25,706 nucleotides of DNA, taken from Pseudomonadota bacterium (GTDB lineage Bacteria > Pseudomonadota > Gammaproteobacteria > Xanthomonadales > Xanthomonadaceae). Location of the stretch: positions 1 through 25,706 of the forward strand of contig JAEWZE010000213.1 in NCBI GenBank assembly GCA_023395465.1. The letters are read 5' to 3'. A model generated the notes under the pieces. The model saw only the letters and a list, made by a program, of their open reading frames with translations. It was not told the DNA's origin and ran no database searches. Made by a program: the position numbers and the translations under genes. Below, one piece after another: positions 1 to 8,191 of this stretch (its first letter is position 1; every line of letters begins with the position of its first letter).

Positions 1-2
1 AC

Positions 3-959
3 CTGGAGGCGCGCCGCGACGAGGCGCGCGCCGCGCTGGCGGCGCTGCGCGGGACCGAGCGCCCCGATGCCGAGGCGGGATTGCGCCAGGCCCGGGCGGA
101 CCTTGCGCAGGCCGAGCGCGACCTGGCCCGGCGGCGCGAGCTGGGCGAGCGCCAGCTGGTCTCGCGTGAAAGCGTGGAACAGGCGGCGCAGGGCGTGGTC
201 GCGGCCCGCGCGGCTGCCGACCGGGCGCGGCTGGCGGTCGACGCGCTCGATGGCGGCGCGCGCGAGGCGCAGGCACGCGAACGGCTGGCCGCGGCCGAGG
301 CCGACCTGGAGCGCGCGCTGATCCGCTCGACCGTCTCGGGCACCGTGCTGGTCCGCGCGGTCGAGCCCGGCGACACGGTCACTCCCGGCCAGGTGCTGCT
401 GGAGATCGCCCGCGATGCGCCGGGCGAGGTGCTGCTGGCGCTGGATGAGAAGAACCTGGACCGGCTGCAGCCCGGCCAGTCCGCGACCTGCATCGCCGAT
501 GCGTTTCCGGCCCGGCCCTTCGCCGCCACCGTGCACCACATCGCGCCGGGCGTGGATCCGGCGCGGGGCACGATCGACGTGCGCCTGCGCATCGACCCGG
601 CGGCGGATTTCGTCCGCCAGGACATGACCGTGACCGCGACCATCCTGACCGGCCGCAGCGAACGCGCGCTCGCGGTTCCCAACGATGCCCTGCTCGACGC
701 CGGGCCGGGCGCGCGCCGGGCCGGCGTGCTGCGCGTGCGCGAGGGCCGGGTGCAGCGCGTCGAGGTGCGCCTGGGCCTGCGCGGCCTGGCCATGACCGAG
801 GTGCTCGAAGGCCTGGAGGAGGGCGACCGGGTGGTGGCTGCCGGCGCGCTGGATCCGGAGCGCATGCCCGCCGAAGGCGACCGCGTCCGCATCGTCGCGC
901 AGGCCGCGCCCGAGCCGGGCGACGCGCGCAGCGGTGAACTGCCGGTCCAGTTCGACTGA
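3..959 (+). CDS. HlyD-family periplasmic adaptor of an ABC efflux system (5' end outside window)
   Basis: The frame is open from the first bases of the window, so the start codon, and with it the N-terminal membrane anchor, lies upstream. The visible part begins in a long Ala/Arg/Glu-rich alpha-helical hairpin (up to about base 320) and continues into the second half of a lipoyl-like barrel-sandwich (SGTVLVRAVEPGDTVTPGQ, about bases 333-390), then beta-barrel and membrane-proximal domains typical of membrane fusion proteins. Such adaptors link an inner-membrane transporter to an outer-membrane channel. The permease gene starts 4 bases after this stop and the ATPase overlaps the permease, so the three form one operon of the MacAB/DevBCA kind. 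Substrate cannot be read from sequence. An internal ATG at base 67 in another frame is a shadow. Confidence 0.9.
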   Translation: MEARRDEARAALAALRGTERPDAEAGLRQARADLAQAERDLARRRELGERQLVSRESVEQAAQGVVAARAAADRARLAVDALDGGAREAQARERLAAAEADLERALIRSTVSGTVLVRAVEPGDTVTPGQVLLEIARDAPGEVLLALDEKNLDRLQPGQSATCIADAFPARPFAATVHHIAPGVDPARGTIDVRLRIDPAADFVRQDMTVTATILTGRSERALAVPNDALLDAGPGARRAGVLRVREGRVQRVEVRLGLRGLAMTEVLEGLEEGDRVVAAGALDPERMPAEGDRVRIVAQAAPEPGDARSGELPVQFD

Positions 960-963
960 CCCG

Positions 964-2155
964 ATGTGGATCGAATCCACCATCGCCATGCGCTTCCTGC
1001 GCCAGGGCCGCGCGCAGACGCTGCTGATCCTGGTCGGCATCGCGGTGGGCGTGGCGGTGATCGTGTTCGTCACCGCGCTGATCGCCGGGCTGCAGGAAAA
1101 CATCATCGACCGCACGCTCGGTACCCAGTCGCACCTGCGCGTGGAGGCGCCGCGCGAGGTCAACCGCATCGCCCCCGTGCCCGCCGGGACAACGCAACTG
1201 GTGCTGGAGGATCCGCGCCCGCAGGCGCTGCGCCCGATCGACAACTGGATCGAGGTCCAGGGCGTGCTCGACCGGCTGCCGGGCATCACCGCGGTCTCGC
1301 CGCTGGTCTCGGGCCCCGCGTTCGGCCGTCGCGGCGAGGCGGTGGAGTCGGTGGCCCTGGTCGGCGTCGACCTCGCGCGCTACCTGCGCGTGATCCCGCT
1401 CGACGAGAACATGGTCGAAGGCCGGCTCGAGGTCGGCTCGGGCAACGCCGTGGTCGGGCGCCAGCTCGCCGAAGACCTCGGCCTGCGCCTGGGTGGCAAG
1501 CTGCGCCTGGACACAGGTGGCGGACGCGACGCGGTGGTCAACGTGGCAGGCATCTTCGAACTGGGCGTGCGCGAACTCGACGCGCGCTACGTCTACGTGG
1601 ACCTCAAGCAGGCGCAGTCGCTGCTGGCGCTGCCCGGTGGGGTGACCGTGATCGACGTGACCGTGGAAGACCTGTTCGCGGCCGACCGCATGGCCGCGCG
1701 CGTGCGCGGCCTCACCGGGCTGCAGGCCGAGAGCTGGATGGAAAGCAACGCCCAGCTGATGAACGCGCTCAGTTCGCAGAGCCTGTCCACGCGCATGATC
1801 AGCGTCTTCGTGGCGGTCTCGGTGGCGCTCGGCATCGCCAGCGTGCTGGCGGTGAGCGTGGCCCAGCGCACCCGCGAGATCGGCATCCTGCGCGCGATGG
1901 GTACGCGCCGCGCGCAGATGCGGCACGTGTTCCTGGTGCAGGGGGCTGTGCTGGGGCTGGCTGGTTCGGCGATAGGAGCGCTGGCCGGGCTGGGCATGGT
2001 CGCGGCGTTCAACAGCTTCGGACCGAAACTGTTCCTCATCCCGCTGCCGCCGACGCTGGTGCCGGCGGCCATGGCGCTGGCCACCATCGTCGGCATGGGC
2101 GCGGCCTACGCGCCGGCCTCGCGTGCGGCGCGCCTGGATCCGGTGGAGGCGATCC

Positions 2156-2163
<8 letters not shown>
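964..2163 (+). CDS. FtsX/MacB-type ABC transporter permease
   Basis: A 399-residue protein with one N-terminal membrane helix (about residues 18-43), a large periplasmic domain (about 45-275) and three C-terminal helices (about 278-300, 322-349, 365-383). It ends in the motif PASRAARLDPVEAIRG, characteristic of the FtsX-like permease family (MacB, LolC/E, DevC). This architecture belongs to type VII mechanotransmission ABC systems that move substrates from membrane or periplasm rather than across the inner membrane. The ATG at 964 is chosen because the frame upstream overlaps the adaptor gene and MWIESTIAMRFLRQGRAQT is a normal family start; a GTG at 934 in the same frame is less likely. It sits between adaptor and ATPase genes, overlapping the ATPase by 8 bases, which suggests translational coupling. 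Confidence 0.92.
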
Positions 2164-2902
<739 letters not shown>

Positions 2903-2928
2903 GCGGAAACGCGGTCTGCGGACACGCA

Positions 2929-2951
2929 AAACCCGGCGCGGGGCCGGGTTT
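2929..2951. terminator. Bidirectional hairpin terminator between ABC operon and tRNA-Val
   Basis: Perfect 9-base arms AAACCCGGC and GCCGGGTTT flank a 5-base loop. On the minus strand the stem is followed by TTTTGCG, on the plus strand by TTTCG, so it can end transcripts from both the ABC operon and the converging tRNA gene. Confidence 0.75.
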
Positions 2952-2976
2952 CGTGCAAGGTGCTGGACCTTGAATC

Positions 2977-3051
2977 TGGTGGGCGGTGCAGGGTTCGAAC
3001 CTGCGACCCTCGCCGTGTGAAGGCGATGCTCTACCGCTGAGCTAACCGCCC
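2977..3051 (-). tRNA. tRNA-Val (anticodon CAC), CCA encoded
   Basis: Read on the minus strand the gene starts GGGCGGTTAGCTCAGCGGTAGAGC and ends ACCGCCCA plus encoded CCA. The acceptor stem GGGCGGT/ACCGCCC, D-arm, anticodon stem TCGCC/GGCGA and T-arm GCAGG-TTCGAAC-CCTGC all pair. The anticodon loop TTCACAC puts CAC at positions 34-36, decoding the valine codon GUG, a heavily used codon in this GC-rich genome. It converges on the ABC operon and is isolated from other tRNAs. Confidence 0.96.
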
Positions 3052-3126
3052 GGTTCCGCGGCCGCCGCTGGACTGGCGGGCCTGACGTCGTGGACCCGGA
3101 TGGGGCGACGGTGAAACGGGACGCGA

Positions 3127-3156
3127 ATTCTACGGGGCAGGATGGGGGCGGGGCAA
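3127..3156 (-). promoter_or_regulatory. Candidate promoter of tRNA-Val
   Basis: On the minus strand, TTGCCC (3151-3156) and TAGAAT (3127-3132) are separated by 18 bases and lie about 75 bases upstream of the tRNA 5' end, in the gene-free stretch 3052-3252. This is a sigma-70-like arrangement read by eye; nothing else recognisable lies in that stretch. Confidence 0.4.
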
Positions 3157-3252
3157 GCCTCGGCGCCAACGGCGGCCCCGGCACGCCGCGGATTGCCGGT
3201 TCCGGGCGTCGGCGTCGCGCGGTTTGCGCCGGCCGGGCCGTGTCGCCGGCCG

Positions 3253-3879
3253 TCAATGCCTGTATGCGCGGATCAGCTCGCTCAGGTGCGCGCGCTCGGC
3301 GTCGCGCAGGAACGGCGAGAGCAGCATCATGACCTGCACGATGCCTTCGCGGATCGCCGCGCGTTCGTCGCGGTCGCCGCGGATCGCCGCGTAGTTGAGC
3401 CAGAACGTGGCCAGCACCAGCAGGTTGGTGGCGGCCGCATCCATCTCCGCCGGCGAGGCATGGACCACGCCGGCCTGCGACAGGCCCTGCATCACCACGT
3501 GGGCGCGATCGTCGGCGCGCTTGAGGATGCGCGCGAAGCGGATCCGCAGGCGCCGGTTGCGGCTGAGGATCTCCAGCAGGTCGCGATAGAAGAAGCGGTA
3601 GTCCCAGATGCACTCGAACACCTGGTGCAGCTGCATCCAGATGTCCTCCAGCCCGGGCAGGCGGCCATCCGGCGGTGTGAGCACCTCGTCCATGCGCGCC
3701 TCGTAGCGCGTGAACAGGTGCTCGATGATGTCGTCCTTGTTGCGGAAGTGGTAGTACAGGTTGCCCGGGCTGATCTCCAGCTCGTCGGCGATATGGTTGG
3801 TGGTGACCGTCGGTTCGCCGCGCGCGTTGAACATCGCCAGGGCGCAGTCGAGGATACGCTGGCGCGTGTCGCGGGCCAT
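3253..3879 (-). CDS. TetR/AcrR-family transcriptional regulator
   Basis: A 208-residue repressor-type regulator. The N-terminal helix-turn-helix is plain: TRQRILDCALAMFNARGEPTVTTNHIADELEISPGNLYYHFRNKDDII (about residues 5-52, with the classic LYYHFRNK recognition end). The remainder is an all-helical ligand-binding domain rich in aromatic residues (IWDYRFFYRDLLEIL). The start codon is 15 bases downstream of the stop of the acyl-CoA-binding protein gene on the same strand, so the two are probably co-transcribed. Many TetR proteins of lipid metabolism bind acyl-CoA or fatty acids; the neighbour makes such a ligand plausible here, but that is inference. Its targets cannot be seen. Confidence 0.9.
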   Translation of the reverse strand: MARDTRQRILDCALAMFNARGEPTVTTNHIADELEISPGNLYYHFRNKDDIIEHLFTRYEARMDEVLTPPDGRLPGLEDIWMQLHQVFECIWDYRFFYRDLLEILSRNRRLRIRFARILKRADDRAHVVMQGLSQAGVVHASPAEMDAAATNLLVLATFWLNYAAIRGDRDERAAIREGIVQVMMLLSPFLRDAERAHLSELIRAYRH

Positions 3880-3894
3880 CGGCGGCGTGGACGC

Positions 3895-4152
3895 TCAGCC
3901 CTTGAGGCTGGCGACGAGGTCGATGTACTGCTGCTGCGCAAGTTCGCGCGGCGTGCCCTTGAGCCGGCTCCAGGCCTCGTGCTTGGCGGTGCCGACGAAA
4001 TCGAAGAAGCCCGGCTTCTGGCCGCTGACGTCGCCTTCCGAGCCCTGCTTGTAGAGCGCGTACAGGCGCAGCAGGGTCTCGTTGTCGGGACGCTGCGGCA
4101 ACAGCTGCACGTCCCTGGCCGCCTGTTCGAACGTCAGCCTGGCGCTCGCCAT
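3895..4152 (-). CDS. Acyl-CoA-binding protein (ACBP)
   Basis: An 85-residue protein that I recognise as a bacterial ACBP. It carries the family landmarks in order: LTFEQAARDVQ, RPDNETLLRLYALYKQGSEGDVSGQKPGFFDFVGTAKHEAW and LKGTPRELAQQQYIDLV. The YALYKQ..GD segment, the KPGFFDF segment and the KHEAW tryptophan line the acyl-CoA pocket in known ACBPs. These small soluble four-helix proteins buffer long-chain acyl-CoA esters in the cytosol. The ATG at 4150-4152 gives the standard family length; in-frame ATGs at 4159-4161 and 4165-4167 are possible alternatives adding a few residues. It lies between the Mrr-like protein and the TetR gene, all on the minus strand. Confidence 0.88.
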   Translation of the reverse strand: MASARLTFEQAARDVQLLPQRPDNETLLRLYALYKQGSEGDVSGQKPGFFDFVGTAKHEAWSRLKGTPRELAQQQYIDLVASLKG

Positions 4153-4253
4153 CTCGCCCATCCGCATCCAACCGGCGGCCATGACACCACGCAGGTCCGG
4201 GGTGGTCAACACGGAGGCGGCGCCGTGCCGTGGCGCTGAGCCGGCCATCGCCG

Positions 4254-5261
4254 TCAGTAGGAGCGGCACTGGCGGAAGCGCACGGTCGCGTTGCTGCCGG
4301 GGGGAGGCGTGAGCTGGATGCGCGAGGCGGCAAGCTCGTCGTAACGCTCCACCAGCGGGCAGATGCGCCCGAAGGGATCGTCCTGGATGGCCGAGAGGAA
4401 GACCTGCAGGGTCGATTCGCTGGACCAGGCCGCGCGGTCGACGTCGGGCAGGGTGGAGACCGCGGCGGCGATGTCGGCCCGCTGCTGTTCGATGTCCGGT
4501 GGCGAAGCCGGCTGGGTCGCCGGAGTCGATGGTTCGGCCGGGGGAGCGGGTGCAACGGGCTCGGGTGCTGCTGCGGTCGGCGCAGGCGCAGGCGCCGGTG
4601 CCGGTGCCGGTGCCGGTGCAGCGGCTGGCGCGACGACTGCCTGCGGCTGCGAACGTTGCGGAACCGCCGGTGCAGGTGCCGGCGCGGGCAGGACCAGCCA
4701 CACCGCCACGCCCGCGAGCAGCGCCAGCAGCCACGACAGCAGCACGCGCTGGCGCGCCGCCTGCGCAGCCCTGGCGCGGATCGCGGCCAGCTGTTCGGTC
4801 GGCAGGAAGTCGCGCAGCTGCGGCCACAGCGCCTGGCCGTCGAGCAGTTCGATGCGCTGCAGCGAGGCGACCGGGCGCGCATCCTCGGTGATCCGGCCCT
4901 GGGTGACCAGGAAGCCGCCGGCGGCGCCCTTGAGTTCGATCGCCCGCGACAGCTCGTTGACCGTCAACCGGCCGAGCACGAACGCGCTGCCGTGCTTGCA
5001 CGACAGCAGCCAGCGCTCGCCGTTGCGTTCGAGCACGTAATCGCTGTCGCCGGCGGGGTTTTCCGCATCCACCACGCGGCTGAAGCCGCGCCGCGACAGC
5101 GCGTCCAGCACCATGTGGATGAAAGTCCGCCACGACACCCCCGACAGCGCTGCGATGCCCGCCCGCGTCTCGTCTCGACGCAGCTGCACGGTCCGGAAAT
5201 GGAACGTCGCCACGCCACCGATCAGCAACATCACGCCGATCGCGATCAGCCAGTTGGACAT
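4254..5261 (-). CDS. Membrane-anchored protein with Mrr-like (restriction-endonuclease fold) domain
   Basis: A 335-residue protein. Residues 1-20 form a membrane helix (NWLIAIGVMLLIGGVATF). Residues 40-155 resemble the Mrr/type IV restriction endonuclease domain: SWRTFIHMVLDALSRRGF, then GDSDYVLERNGERWLLSCKHG (D72/D74, C88, K89), then ELSRAIELKGAAGGFLVTQGRIT and RIELLDGQALWPQL. This matches the PD-(D/E)xK core order, but the usual Glu/Gln of the (E/Q)xK motif is replaced by Ser-Cys-Lys. A second helix (about 173-192) is followed by an Ala-Pro repeat linker (about 192-230) and a C-terminal domain of unknown kind ending FRQCRSY. Annotated homologues are often simply called restriction endonuclease, but the membrane anchor and absence of a methylase argue against a classical role. 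Function unknown. Confidence 0.75.
   Translation of the reverse strand: MSNWLIAIGVMLLIGGVATFHFRTVQLRRDETRAGIAALSGVSWRTFIHMVLDALSRRGFSRVVDAENPAGDSDYVLERNGERWLLSCKHGSAFVLGRLTVNELSRAIELKGAAGGFLVTQGRITEDARPVASLQRIELLDGQALWPQLRDFLPTEQLAAIRARAAQAARQRVLLSWLLALLAGVAVWLVLPAPAPAPAVPQRSQPQAVVAPAAAPAPAPAPAPAPAPTAAAPEPVAPAPPAEPSTPATQPASPPDIEQQRADIAAAVSTLPDVDRAAWSSESTLQVFLSAIQDDPFGRICPLVERYDELAASRIQLTPPPGSNATVRFRQCRSY
4575..4625. repeat. Hexanucleotide repeat coding an Ala-Pro linker
   Basis: GCAGGC-type units followed by four GCCGGT hexamers and variants, about 50 bases long, inside the Mrr-like gene. On the coding strand it encodes alternating Ala-Pro. Hexamer gain or loss would keep the frame and change only linker length. 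Confidence 0.6.
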
Positions 5262-5483
5262 CGTCTACCAGAACTTCGAAACGGGTTGGAAAGGATAGCG
5301 GAACCGCCTGTGCAGGCAGCATCCCGGCGGGCCCCACCCTGCTGTTTCGCGCCCGTGGCGCGACGGCCGTCGCAGATGCGCGTCTCCGGCGGCTGCCGGC
5401 AGTTCGCTCCGGCCCGCACGGGTCGCGGCGCGTGCGCCGACAGCGCGCTTGCCCTGCGGCCGGGCGACGGCGAGGATCGCGGC

Positions 5484-6200
5484 ATGACGCGTGCGCACCG
5501 CGACCGCCTCGACCACCTGCTCGCGCAGCACCAGCGGCTGCACGATCCGCTGCGCGAACTGCGCAACCGGCTGCGCTGGCTCGGCCCGCTGCGGCAATGG
5601 CAGGCCGGCCGGCTGGAACGCAGCTTCCGGCACTTCCTGCTCGATCCGCAGCGGGCGCCGGCGACCGCGTTCTTCCTCGGCGAGGTATACGGGGACCGCG
5701 ATTTCTCCCGCCGCGATGCCGACATCGCCCGCGTCGTCCCGACGATGCAGCGGCTGCTGCCCGAGCGCTTGCTGACCGCGGTGGGCGATGCGATCGAGCT
5801 CGGCGCGCTCACCCAGGCGCTGGACCTGGACACCGCCCAGGCGCTGCATGCGCTCGCGCCGCGCAGACGCAGCCTGGACGTGCCGCTGTACGGCGAGGCC
5901 TACCGGCTTGCCGGCCGGCCCGACGATCGCGCCCGGCAGATCGAACTGATCGGCCGGGTCGGGCGCGGGCTCGGAGGCGCCCTGCAGTCGGGTGGCGTGT
6001 CGAAACTGCTGGTGTTCGCGCGCGGGCCGGCGCGCCTGGCGGGGTTGACCCGGCTGCAGGGCTTCCTGGAGCGCGGCCACGCAGCGTTCCGCGCCCTGGA
6101 CGACCCCGTGCAGTTCGTGGCCGGGATCGAGCGCGACGAACGGCTGGTAGCGGAGCGACTGTTCGCCAGCGACCCGGATCCGTTCAGGTTCGGCGACTGA
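5484..6200 (+). CDS. FFLEELY-motif family protein
   Basis: A 238-residue soluble, helix-rich, Arg/Leu-rich protein without signal peptide or membrane helix. Near residue 60 it contains HFLLDPQRAPATAFFLGEVYGDRDFSRRDADIARVVPTMQRLLP, which matches the FFLEELY-type motif (FFLxE[LV]YG..DFxRRDxDI) after which a gene family of Xanthomonadaceae and other proteobacteria is named; here the motif reads FFLGEVYG. Function of the family is not known to me. The ATG at 5484 follows a GAGG at suitable distance; upstream extension in the same frame (which runs antisense across the Mrr-like gene) is a shadow. It is divergent from the Mrr-like gene, with 222 bases between them in which I see no other feature. 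Confidence 0.7.
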   Translation: MTRAHRDRLDHLLAQHQRLHDPLRELRNRLRWLGPLRQWQAGRLERSFRHFLLDPQRAPATAFFLGEVYGDRDFSRRDADIARVVPTMQRLLPERLLTAVGDAIELGALTQALDLDTAQALHALAPRRRSLDVPLYGEAYRLAGRPDDRARQIELIGRVGRGLGGALQSGGVSKLLVFARGPARLAGLTRLQGFLERGHAAFRALDDPVQFVAGIERDERLVAERLFASDPDPFRFGD

Positions 6201-6233
6201 CTCGCCCCGACGCGGACGTTGGTGCCGCCGCGC

Positions 6234-6524
6234 TCAGGCGTGGCCGTCGTCCTGGAAACGCTCGGCCAGCACCCTGCGGATCTCCGCCTCGATCGGTCCC
6301 TTCAGCGCCGACAGCAGGAACCCCAGGGTCGCGGTGACGTGCAGCTGGCGCGGCTCCAGCGCGATCCGCCCGTCCACGCCGCTGCGCGAGAAATGCAGGG
6401 TGTCGCCCTGCCAGTCGCAGGCGACGTCGAAGCGCTCGGAGAGTTTCTGCGCCACCTGCTCGACCGCCTGGCGGGCCTGGTCGATCGGCAAGGAGTGTGC
6501 GTGGCGGATATCGATGCCGGACAT
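6234..6524 (-). CDS. Polyhydroxyalkanoic acid system family protein
   Basis: A 96-residue protein beginning MSGIDIRHAHSLPIDQARQAVEQVAQKLSERFDVACDWQGDTLHFSRSGVDGRI and continuing LHVTATLGFLLSALKGPIEAEIRRVL. This is the small PHA-granule-region (PHA_gran_rgn) family: an N-terminal helix after a HxxS/L-P motif, a beta sheet around the W-x-G-D-x-L-x-F segment, and a C-terminal amphipathic helix. Members are associated with polyhydroxyalkanoate operons in some bacteria, but in Xanthomonadaceae they occur alone, as here, and their role is unclear. The longer frame to 6842 is rejected because it runs antisense into the FHA gene. Convergent with the FFLEELY gene and divergent from the FHA gene. Confidence 0.8.
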   Translation of the reverse strand: MSGIDIRHAHSLPIDQARQAVEQVAQKLSERFDVACDWQGDTLHFSRSGVDGRIALEPRQLHVTATLGFLLSALKGPIEAEIRRVLAERFQDDGHA

Positions 6525-6621
6525 GCGGGGCGGTGCCTGGTGGGGAGGGAGGTCATTCTGCGACGGGACGGCGAGCGCGGCCAAGCGTCGGTGCGATACG
6601 CGCGTGCTAGATTGCCGCGCC

Positions 6622-7419
6622 ATGGAATCCGTCAGATTGCGAATCGCCAGCCAGCCGCGCGACGACCGTCCGCTTTCCGTCGGCGTGCACGGCATCGCGC
6701 GCACCGGGCCGGGCCGTATCGAAGTGGTGGAAGGCGGTGGCGACTGTCCGCTGCGGCTGTGCGTGGACCGTCGCGGCGTGTGGCTGAACGTGGAGGACGG
6801 CGCCCCCGGCGTGCACGTGAACGGCCGCCAGGTGCAGCGCATGGCGATGCTGCGCGCCGGCGATGCGATCTACGTCGACGGTGTCGAGCTGGGCCTGGTG
6901 TCGGCACAGCCTGCGCAACTGCCGGGCCCTGTCGCGGGAGACGGCGCGGCCGAGGAAATGCCCAACCTGCGCGTGGTGTTGCGCGGGGTCGGCGGCCGCT
7001 TCCACGGACGCTGCTTCACCCTGGAGCGGCCGCGCCTGGTGGGCCGCCATCCGGACGCGGACATCCGCATCGACGATCCCGCGTTCGCCGATCGCCACGC
7101 GCGCCTGGAACTGGCGGGCGAACAGGTGGTGCTGCGCGACCTGGGTTCGGCCGAGGGCAGCCTGGTGAACGGCGAAGCGGTGCGCGACGCGCTGCTCGAA
7201 CCCGGCGACCAGATCGTCTTCGACGGCCACCACCGCTTCGTGGTCGAGGCGCCCCGGCGCCGGCCGCGGACGGCGGACGAGGCCGCGGCGGATGCCAATG
7301 CCCCACCCGTGTCGGCGCCGGCCGGGCAGGGCCAGGCCACGCGGCTGCCCTGGCTGCTGCTGGCCGCGGCGGGCCTGGCCTCGCTGCTGGCGGCGCTGCT
7401 GCTGTTCGGCTCCGGCTGA
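6622..7419 (+). CDS. FHA-domain protein with C-terminal membrane anchor
   Basis: A 265-residue protein. Residues about 115-210 form an FHA domain: RPRLVGRHPDADIRIDDPAFADRHARLEL and VVLRDLGSAEGSLVNGEAV, with G141-R142 and N183-G184 of the family core. FHA domains bind phosphothreonine peptides. The usual Ser of the SRxHA motif is replaced (A156-D157-R158-H159-A160), so classical pThr binding may be weakened. Residues about 45-95 look like a second, degenerate FHA-like sheet (VHVNGRQVQRMAMLRAGDAIYVDG). A polar linker leads to a C-terminal membrane helix (about 242-262), so the FHA part probably faces the cytoplasm as in tail-anchored proteins. The ATG at 6622 is chosen because the upstream frame runs antisense through the PHA-family gene. 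No kinase or type VI secretion gene is nearby. Confidence 0.85.
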   Translation: MESVRLRIASQPRDDRPLSVGVHGIARTGPGRIEVVEGGGDCPLRLCVDRRGVWLNVEDGAPGVHVNGRQVQRMAMLRAGDAIYVDGVELGLVSAQPAQLPGPVAGDGAAEEMPNLRVVLRGVGGRFHGRCFTLERPRLVGRHPDADIRIDDPAFADRHARLELAGEQVVLRDLGSAEGSLVNGEAVRDALLEPGDQIVFDGHHRFVVEAPRRRPRTADEAAADANAPPVSAPAGQGQATRLPWLLLAAAGLASLLAALLLFGSG

Positions 7420-7467
7420 GGCGGCGCCGATTCCTTCGCGACCGGCGCGCGGCAGCGGCATGCGGGC

Positions 7468-8112
7468 CTAGCGTCGCGGCGCTGCTGCCAAGGGTGCGAT
7501 CCTGCGCGTCATCCGCTTCCAGATCCGCCAGCCCAGCAGTAGCGCCAGGATCGCCGCATACAGCAGCGGTTCGCGGTAGTCGGACTTGACGATCCACCAG
7601 AAGTGCAGCACCGCCAGCGCCGCGATCGCGTACACCAGGCGATGCAGCTGGCCCCAGCGACGCCCCAGCCTGCGCATCCAGCCGCGGGTGGAGGTGATCG
7701 CCAGCGGCACCAGCAACAGCCACGCGGCGAAGCCGACGGTGATGTAGGGGCGCTTGGCGATCTCCTCGAACACCAGCGTCCACCAGCCGCGCAGGTCGAG
7801 TGCCAGGTAGGCCGCCAGGTGCAGGCTGGCATAGGCGAAGGCGTACAGGCCCAGCATGCGCCGGAACCGCAGCAGCACCGTCTGTCCGCTGAGCTGGCGC
7901 AGCGGCGTGACCGCGAGCGTGAGCAGCAGCAGGCGCAGCGCCCACAGGCCCAGTTCGTGTTCGATCGCGGCCACCGGATCCGGGCCGAGCGCGTCGATAT
8001 CGACCTCGCTCCAGACCTGCCAGAAGCGCAGTGCCAGCAGCGCCAGCGGCGCCAGCGCCAGCGCGTGCACCGCGGCCTTGGCCAGCAGCAGCGGACGGGA
8101 AGCCTCGGCCAT
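7468..8112 (-). CDS. msrQ: MsrQ, haem-binding membrane subunit of MsrPQ
   Basis: A 214-residue integral membrane protein of the ferric-reductase-like YedZ/MsrQ family. Visible landmarks are GLWALRLLLLTLAVTPLRQLSG, RRMLGLYAFAYASLHLAAYLALD, KRPYITVGFAAWLLLVPLAITS and RRWGQLHRLVYAIAALAVLHFWWIVKSD; the conserved histidines in SLHLA, QLHRLVY and VLHFWW are the haem ligands of the family. MsrQ passes electrons from the quinone pool or a flavin reductase to MsrP, which repairs methionine sulfoxide in periplasmic proteins. It lies 79 bases downstream of msrP on the same strand, the usual order. Convergent with the FHA gene, with 48 bases between. Confidence 0.95.
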   Translation of the reverse strand: MAEASRPLLLAKAAVHALALAPLALLALRFWQVWSEVDIDALGPDPVAAIEHELGLWALRLLLLTLAVTPLRQLSGQTVLLRFRRMLGLYAFAYASLHLAAYLALDLRGWWTLVFEEIAKRPYITVGFAAWLLLVPLAITSTRGWMRRLGRRWGQLHRLVYAIAALAVLHFWWIVKSDYREPLLYAAILALLLGWRIWKRMTRRIAPLAAAPRR

Positions 8113-8191
8113 ATGGCGGTCCCCGAACCGGTTCAGGGGCGAGGCCCGGTATCGAAGCGGCGGGCCATGTCCGTGAGGCGCCGCAGCGGAC

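Noticed and set aside
3895..5337. 480-codon version of the acyl-CoA-binding protein
   Set aside because: The upstream part overlaps the Mrr-like gene in another frame and is shadow sequence; only the last 85 codons match ACBP.
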